From Carettochelys insculpta (taxonomy: Eukaryota > Chordata > Testudines > Carettochelyidae): 64,000 nt of DNA. Positions 62,880-64,000 of the stretch are shown in pieces. The notes below the pieces were generated by a model. The model was not told the origin of the DNA. It searched no databases and saw only the letters and a list, made by a program, of their open reading frames with translations. Made by a program: the position numbers and the translations under genes. The DNA lies in the NCBI RefSeq assembly GCF_033958435.1, contig NC_134161.1, forward strand, positions 1,364,001-1,428,000. Direction: 5' to 3'. Each line of letters opens with the position of its first letter. Position 1 is the stretch's first letter.

Positions 62880-63550
62880 GCGGGGGCAAATGGAAAGAGC
62901 AGCTCCCCGGGCAGACCACCGGGAGAAGTGCCCGCCCCGCCACGGGGGCCAGCGCCAGGCACGTCCCCGGGGACGCACCCCCCCGCCTGAGGCCCGGCCC
63001 GCCGCCACACGCCCGCGCCGCAGCCCCAAGCGAGAGAGGGAGGCGAGGCGAGGTCGGTCGGCGGCGCCACGTGCAGGGCAGAGGATGCGGGGCCCCGCGG
63101 CTGCTACCGGCCCCGCACCCGGGAACACCGGAGGGGGAGGGGCGGACCTGCCGCGTCTTACCGGGGCCCAGGCGCGTCCACTTCCCACTCAGCCTCAGGT
63201 TGGCAACAACAAACGTCATCACCCCGCGCCGCGCATCACCGGCCGGCGCCGGAGCACGTGGGCAGCACGCGCTGGGCGGGGGGCGGGACGGTCCAGGACC
63301 CCTCGCGGCACGGCGGGTGGCTCGCGGCGCGCCCGGGCTCGGCGGCCCTTGGCGTGCGGGAGGGGCGGGGTCTTCCCCAGCGGCGCCTTGCACAGCGCGG
63401 GCGGGGGTCAGGCTTCTGGGCCCCGTGGGGCGGCGCAGAGCAGGTCTCTGGGGCTTGCTCTGCGTCGGCCGTGGAAAGCGGGGCTAGTGGGCGGCCGCAC
63501 GAGCAGTCCCCCTTCGTCTCAGCGGGCCGCAAGATGGGCTCGTGGGATCG
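62880..63550 (-). promoter_or_regulatory. UBE4A: UBE4A CpG-island promoter
   Basis: A GC- and CpG-rich block at the 5' end of UBE4A, lacking a TATA box. Long open frames on both strands here (up to 287 codons) reflect base composition only. A divergent plus-strand transcript is possible but not supported by sequence. Confidence 0.7.
63162..63250 (-). other. UBE4A: UBE4A non-coding exon 1 (predicted)
   Basis: A strong donor (CCCCG|GTAAGAC on the minus strand, at 63162/63161) lies in the CpG island upstream of exon 2, whose acceptor (TTTCTTCAG) is at 60443-60444. UBE4A has a non-coding first exon in human as I recall. The 5' limit is a guess; a TGACGT CRE-like motif lies at 63213-63218 on the minus strand. 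Confidence 0.6.
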
Positions 63551-64000
63551 GCGATGGGCTGAGCGCATGTGCGTGCACCTAGGACTTGCGGGGTTGCCGA
63601 ATGAGCGGAGGGCCCTCAACCAATGTGTGTAAGCAGTGCACGACTCACGCATGCTCCCTTGCGTGTGTGTCACATTAGTAACAGCAGCAGGAAGACCGCA
63701 CCGATGGAAACCAGCGGAATCTGGCAGCCCGCCACATAGGTGGTGGTAAACAGTGTGTCATGGTGACAAGTATCAGAGAGGAAGGCATGTTCGTCTGTAT
63801 CTTCAAAAACAACAAGAAGTCCGGTGGCACCTTACACACTAACATGTTTGGAGCATAAGCTTTCGCAGGCGAAGATGAAAAGCTTTGTCCACAAAAGCTT
63901 ATGCTGCAAAATGCCTGTTAGTGTATAAGGTGCCACAGGACTTAACGTCTCATGGGTGACCAGTAGAAACCCAGTGGGCCAGAGGTTGCCCTCTGCTGCT
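63551..64000. other. Upstream of UBE4A, no gene recognised
   Basis: Apart from the fold-back at 63817-63943, nothing identifiable. In human the next gene on this side is CD3G; none of it is visible here. Confidence 0.5.
63817..63943. repeat. PLE-tail fold-back upstream of UBE4A
   Basis: The left arm (AAGTCCGGTGGCACCTTACA, then GGAGCATAAGCTTT) mirrors the right arm (AAAGCTTATGCTGC, then TATAAGGTGCCACAGGACTT). Arms are about 48 bp with a loop of about 30 bp. Confidence 0.85.

Noticed and set aside
62719..63582. 287-codon plus-strand open frame over the UBE4A CpG island
   Set aside because: Arg/Pro/Gly-rich translation with competing frames on the other strand; no start context, domain or splice pattern.

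Overview
This is a vertebrate nuclear window, almost certainly from a turtle. It holds three genes that all read on the minus strand, in the order UBE4A, ATP5MG, KMT2A. That is the same collinear order I know from human 11q23.3. The gene calls rest on exon translations with canonical GT..AG splice sites and a reading frame that stays open across every junction. The turtle assignment is an inference from the repeats: CR1 LINEs, Penelope-like elements (PLEs) whose 3' tails carry the 'aagcttatgctc...ttagtctttaaagtgccac' motif, MIR-type SINE tails, and reptile-like hAT, Harbinger and Tigger MITEs. The short GGCAGTCCAGTAGCACTTTAA tail variant makes me think of soft-shelled turtles, but I could not test this.

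Layout. 1-5781 is the beginning of KMT2A intron 1. It contains a 1.07-kb Tigger-like MITE filled with a 48-bp minisatellite. 5782-6126 is KMT2A coding exon 1, inside a CpG island (about 4970-6790). 6800-24340 is intergenic and repeat-rich: CR1, a PLE copy with an apparent micro-inversion, a 414-bp Harbinger-type hairpin, and several TA-flanked MITEs. 24425-30284 is the complete three-exon ATP5MG gene, with its CpG-island promoter at about 29850-30760. 31314-32282 is another CR1. About 32590-63250 is the complete UBE4A gene: 19 coding exons encoding 1073 aa, one non-coding first exon in a CpG island (about 62880-63550), and introns rich in PLE fold-backs, hAT and Harbinger elements.

Functions. 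UBE4A is a UFD2-type U-box E3/E4 ubiquitin ligase. ATP5MG is subunit g of the mitochondrial F1Fo ATP synthase membrane domain. KMT2A (MLL1) is the histone H3K4 methyltransferase; only its menin-binding N-terminus is present and the gene runs off the left edge. The three genes are neighbours, not a functional pathway.

I found no prokaryote-like operon, CRISPR array or wholly new gene system. The most unusual structures are in the mobile elements: the PLE micro-inversion at about 10380-10441, the fold-back PLE tails (four loci), the Harbinger hairpin, and the MITE that carries a minisatellite in KMT2A intron 1.
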